Positions 6,942-9,248 of a DNA stretch of 9,248 nucleotides are shown piece after piece (position 1 is the first letter of the stretch; each line of letters begins with the position of its first letter). Location: the NCBI GenBank assembly GCA_937980625.1, contig CALJPJ010000235.1, positions 1-9,248 of the forward strand, given 5' to 3'. Made by a program: the position numbers and the translations under genes. Source of the DNA: an uncultured Bdellovibrionales bacterium (lineage in GTDB: Bacteria; Bdellovibrionota; Bdellovibrionia; Bdellovibrionales; UBA1609). The notes under the pieces were generated by a model, which worked only from the letters and a program-made list of their open reading frames with translations, made no database searches and was not told the DNA's origin.

Positions 6942-6951
6942 TAAGGGTCAA
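6922..6951 (-). promoter_or_regulatory. Candidate rpsO promoter
   Basis: Reading the minus strand, TTGACC (6946-6951) is a near-consensus -35 element. TAAATA (6922-6927) is a modest -10 element, 18 bp away. Transcription would start near 6915, giving a leader of about 80 nt. The -35 element matches five of six consensus bases; the -10 element matches three, so this is a candidate only. Confidence 0.4.
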
Positions 6952-6962
6952 GGCTTATCTAA

Positions 6963-6977
6963 TAGAGAGATTCTCTA
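6963..6977. promoter_or_regulatory. 6-bp perfect dyad upstream of rpsO promoter
   Basis: TAGAGA (6963-6968), spacer GAT and TCTCTA (6972-6977) are perfect inverted repeats, centred about 20 bp upstream of the proposed -35 element. Symmetry and position suit a small operator or activator site, or an RNA hairpin if read through from truB. No regulator is recognised. Confidence 0.3.
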
Positions 6978-7008
6978 GTTAAAATCAGCTCAAATAAAAC
7001 CTGTAAGC

Positions 7009-7036
7009 TTTGAGACCAAACCTCATTGGTCGCAAA
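7009..7036. other. Strong stem-loop in the truB-rpsO gap
   Basis: TTTG A GACCAA (7009-7019), loop ACCTCA (7020-7025) and TTGGTC G CAAA (7026-7036) form an 11-position stem with one mismatch. No U-run follows on either strand, so it does not look like an intrinsic terminator. It could be a processing site or a stabilising 3' structure for the truB message, or part of a small RNA. The remainder of the 330-nt gap (6978-7008 and 7037-7165) shows no coding potential. It includes an eight-A run (T on the minus strand) near 7063 without a convincing preceding hairpin. Confidence 0.5.
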
Positions 7037-7165
7037 TCATAAGCTCCAAAACTCGACTTAAAAAAAATCTTTGAAAACTCACATCAGTAATAAATGGGGC
7101 ACTTGTCAGTAAATATCTATTAACACGAGATTATACGGCTTAGTTCTCAGTGGATTTAAAAGAAC

Positions 7166-8089
7166 TCAATTAAATTTTCGAAACACTTTAGGCTTTGTAT
7201 TTGGAGCTAAATGAACTAAAGAAATCATACGACCTTCTCCTGCACCAATCACTCTTATATAATTATCTTTTTGCATTATGTTTACTTGTTTTTGATCAAA
7301 AACCATGCGCCGTAAAATTTCATTAGGAATGGCCCCATTTTTCATAAGCCTCTCATCACGACCACTAACAGTCATAGCTTTATAATTTGATAAAATATCT
7401 TCTAATGACTGAAAATACGCTTGGCCTTTAATTTCTTTTTTATCTAGCTGTAAGCACTGAGGCAAAGAAATGGCATTACTCACTACGTATGGCTGAGAGA
7501 CCGTCCTTCGCAAAAAGCTAACCGTGCCAAAACTATTCAAACTTTCTCCTAGCACATAGGCTAAGGATCTAATATAGCCCCCCTTATCACAGGAAACCTC
7601 TAAAAAGACCTCATCTTTTTTGACATCAAGTATTTTCAAATCATAAAAATTCATTTTTCTCTTAGGCACTTCAATTTCTTTTTCTTCTCTAGCATATTCG
7701 TAAAGCTTTTTGCCTTTAACCTTAACAGCACTAAAAATTGGCAAAGGAAACTCTTCCATTTGAATTATTTTATCTAAACTTGCTTTAATTTGACTCTCAT
7801 TAAAACACACGGGTGACTCTTTAAGAGTTTTACCATCTGTATCCCAGCTATCAGTTAACAAGCCTAACTTTATTTTAACTTGATAGGATTTTTGTTGTTT
7901 TAATACAAGTCTTGATAACTTAGTTCCTTCACCCATAAGTATGACGAGCAAACCGGTTGCTAGTGGGTCAAGAGTCCCGGCATGACCAACTTCTTGTTGG
8001 CCAAAGTACTTTCTTATTTTATAAACAACATCATGACTAGTTACACCTACCGGCTTATCAATCAAAAACAACCCATTCACTTTACTCAC
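7166..8089 (-). CDS. truB: tRNA pseudouridine(55) synthase TruB
   Basis: This 307-aa enzyme converts U55 in the T-loop of tRNAs to pseudouridine and also acts as a tRNA-folding chaperone. The N-terminus GLFLIDKPVGVTSHDVV is the TruB signature. The catalytic Asp is Asp41 within GHAGTLDPLATGLL (35-48). GKKLYEYARE and the GGYIRSLAYVLGE...FLRRT block (about 171-196) are also typical. Residues from about 240 form the smaller C-terminal RNA-binding (PUA-like) part, which is somewhat divergent. The start is GTG at 8087-8089; no in-frame ATG precedes the motif. An AAAAAGG stretch about 11 nt upstream is a weak ribosome binding site, so translation may rely partly on the upstream rbfA, which stops 23 nt before. 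GTG Val4 is a less likely alternative start. Confidence 0.97.
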   Translation of the reverse strand: MSKVNGLFLIDKPVGVTSHDVVYKIRKYFGQQEVGHAGTLDPLATGLLVILMGEGTKLSRLVLKQQKSYQVKIKLGLLTDSWDTDGKTLKESPVCFNESQIKASLDKIIQMEEFPLPIFSAVKVKGKKLYEYAREEKEIEVPKRKMNFYDLKILDVKKDEVFLEVSCDKGGYIRSLAYVLGESLNSFGTVSFLRRTVSQPYVVSNAISLPQCLQLDKKEIKGQAYFQSLEDILSNYKAMTVSGRDERLMKNGAIPNEILRRMVFDQKQVNIMQKDNYIRVIGAGEGRMISLVHLAPNTKPKVFRKFN

Positions 8090-8112
8090 GTTAATTTCAA
8101 CCTTTTTATAAT

Positions 8113-8487
8113 TTAGTTATCTTCTTGCTGATCTACTTTTGCTTCAGACTTTAGATCATTTAAAATTTTCTCAACAGTATGAGTGTTCTCATAGCCAAGA
8201 TCATTATAAAATTTTAATTTTGGACAAAACTTCATCCTCAATCTTTTATCAATTTCTTTTTGAAAATAAGGCGCAAATTTATTGAGGATTTCAACATTGC
8301 CATCCATATCTGGCCCGTCAATTAACTTTGTCACATAAACTTTTCCAGATTTCAAATCAGGAGATATGGAAACTCTCGAAACGGTGACCAAACCATCTAG
8401 CGGAACTTTTAAACCTGTAATTAAATACTCACTAACAATTTGATGTATTTCTTTTTCAACTCTTTGTAACCTACGACTTTCAGCCAT
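8113..8487 (-). CDS. rbfA: 30S ribosome-binding factor RbfA
   Basis: RbfA binds the 30S subunit late in assembly, helps 16S rRNA 5'-end maturation (helix 1) and is important in the cold. The protein is 124 aa from ATG 8485-8487. I preferred this start because GGAG at 8494-8497 lies exactly 6 nt upstream, as for rpsO and pnp; an upstream ATG (8493) and TTG (8499) overlap or touch that site. The sequence AESRRLQRVEKEIHQIVSEYL is the typical first helix. It is followed by the VTVSRVSISPDLKSGKVYVT strand region, the KEIDKRLRMKFCPKLKFYNDLG KH-like segment and a short acidic tail. It sits 23 nt before truB and 95 nt after infB, with a stem-loop in the latter gap. Confidence 0.96.
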   Translation of the reverse strand: MAESRRLQRVEKEIHQIVSEYLITGLKVPLDGLVTVSRVSISPDLKSGKVYVTKLIDGPDMDGNVEILNKFAPYFQKEIDKRLRMKFCPKLKFYNDLGYENTHTVEKILNDLKSEAKVDQQEDN

Positions 8488-8538
8488 ATTCATCTCCAAA
8501 TAATTTTTAACTCTAGGGGCTGTTCAATCATAGGTGAT

Positions 8539-8577
8539 AAAAGCTTTAGTAAGAGCAAAATTCACCCTTACTAAGCT
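8539..8577 (-). terminator. Strong stem-loop between infB and rbfA, possible attenuator or processing site
   Basis: On the minus strand the arm at 8567-8577 pairs with 8542-8553 over 11 bp with one bulged base. G-U and G-C pairs may extend the stem inward to a loop of about nine bases. A short U-run (8539-8542) follows. This resembles an intrinsic terminator with a short U-tract, so partial termination or RNA processing between infB and rbfA seems likely. Full termination would need another rbfA promoter, and none is obvious. Confidence 0.5.
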
Positions 8578-8582
8578 ATATT

Positions 8583-9248
8583 TTAATTACTCTGTTCCAT
8601 TTCAGCTTCTAGTTCAGCTAATTCTTTAGCCTCTTTTGCAGCCTTATCTGACTCTTCTTTAGCCTTAATCAAGGTTTCGATATCTCGAGCAATTTCATTT
8701 CTTTCATAAGCTTCGATAATATCTCCCACTTTAATTTCAGTGAAATTTTCAATACCTATACCACACTCAATCCCGGACTTAACCTCTTTAGCATCGTCTT
8801 TAAACCTTTTTAAGCTCGACAAATTGCCTTCGTGGACAACTTTTCCATTACGCACAAGTCTAGCCAAAGAATTACGCGTAATTTTTCCTTCAGTGACCAA
8901 ACTACCAGCAATTAAACCAATTCTTGGTACACTAAATGTTTCTCTCACTTCTGCTTTGCCTGTTGGCTTCTCAACTGAATCAGGAGTCAACAATCCACTC
9001 ATTAAAGCTTTAATCTCATCAATTAATTCATAGATAATAGAGTAGGTTTTTATAACAACACCCTTTTCTTTAGCCACTCGTTGAGCATTATTATCAGCTT
9101 TAGTATTAAAACCGAGAACAACCCCACCTGTTGTACTTGCTAATAGGACATCAGACTCTGAAATCATTCCCACAGCAGAATGAGCAATTTTAATTTTAAC
9201 TTCAGCATTTTCAAGTTTATCCATCATCCCTTTAATGGCTTCAGTACT
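8583..9248 (-). CDS. infB: Translation initiation factor IF-2, C-terminal part (5' end off window)
   Basis: An open frame of 222 codons enters from the right edge in the minus orientation. The Met codons at 9222-9227 are internal, since the reading STEAIKG continues upstream in frame. The sequence matches the IF-2 C-terminus: EVKIKIAHSAVGMISESDVLLA, GFNTKADNNAQRVA and YSIIYELIDEIKALMSGLL, then domain IV (GLIAGSLVTEGKITRNS, RFKDDAKEVKSGIECGIGIENF). Domain IV binds initiator fMet-tRNA, and its ECGIGIENF segment is conserved. The GTPase domain lies outside the window. After ...ERNEIARDI, where E. coli IF-2 nearly ends, about 30 further residues form an Ala/Lys/Glu-rich probable helix. It is the first gene seen of the block continuing with rbfA. 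Confidence 0.97.
   Translation of the reverse strand, partial: STEAIKGMMDKLENAEVKIKIAHSAVGMISESDVLLASTTGGVVLGFNTKADNNAQRVAKEKGVVIKTYSIIYELIDEIKALMSGLLTPDSVEKPTGKAEVRETFSVPRIGLIAGSLVTEGKITRNSLARLVRNGKVVHEGNLSSLKRFKDDAKEVKSGIECGIGIENFTEIKVGDIIEAYERNEIARDIETLIKAKEESDKAAKEAKELAELEAEMEQSN

Noticed and set aside
6836..7165. tRNA or other classical RNA gene in the gap before rpsO
   Set aside because: No cloverleaf, T-loop or anticodon arm could be assembled; the stems seen fit regulatory hairpins better.
8740..9033. Plus-strand 97-codon open frame
   Set aside because: It is antisense to the conserved IF-2 C-terminal domain.
1..9248. CRISPR array, insertion sequence, integrase, toxin-antitoxin or defence genes
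   Set aside because: No spaced direct repeats, terminal inverted repeats or matching protein motifs were found on either strand.

Overview
The window looks like a piece of chromosome from an AT-rich Gram-negative bacterium. Its right two-thirds is the conserved translation/RNA-decay block infB-rbfA-truB-rpsO-pnp followed by an M16 peptidase gene, all on the minus strand. The left third holds lineage-specific envelope genes: cleavable signal peptides, a secreted SH3-like protein that seems to lead into an outer-membrane barrel, and a small barrel-like protein ending in Phe. The pnp-M16 adjacency plus SH3/barrel proteins would suit Bdellovibrionota (Bdellovibrio and relatives) or another former deltaproteobacterial lineage. 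That assignment is inference from gene order and protein style, not from a marker search.

Layout, left to right. Positions 1-624 (minus) are the N-terminal 208 codons of a secreted protein that runs off the left edge. Positions 760-1170 (minus) encode a small two-helix membrane protein with two CxxC pairs. Positions 1253-3087 (plus) are a tightly packed three-gene set: a secreted barrel-like protein, a membrane-anchored protein resembling a degenerate alpha/beta-hydrolase, and a five-helix Yip1-like membrane protein, with gaps of 4 and 1 nt. It converges on the M16 peptidase gene at 3151-4434. From there to the right edge everything is on the minus strand: M16 peptidase, pnp, rpsO, a 330-nt non-coding stretch, truB, rbfA and the 3' part of infB.

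The right block joins translation initiation (IF-2, RbfA), rRNA/tRNA modification (TruB), the 30S protein S15 and the 3'-5' exoribonuclease PNPase. Three of its genes (rbfA, rpsO, pnp) have a GGAG/GGAGG ribosome binding site exactly 6 nt before ATG. The 330-nt gap before rpsO is the richest regulatory stretch. It has a promoter-like pair with a tandem 10-bp repeat over the -10 side, a 6-bp dyad, an 11-position stem-loop with one mismatch, and a leader that can fold into alternative hairpins next to the S15 ribosome binding site. A second strong stem-loop lies between infB and rbfA.

No tRNA, rRNA, CRISPR array, transposase or phage gene was seen. I found no convincing new multi-gene system. 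The least explained parts are the 1253-3087 cassette and the rpsO upstream region.
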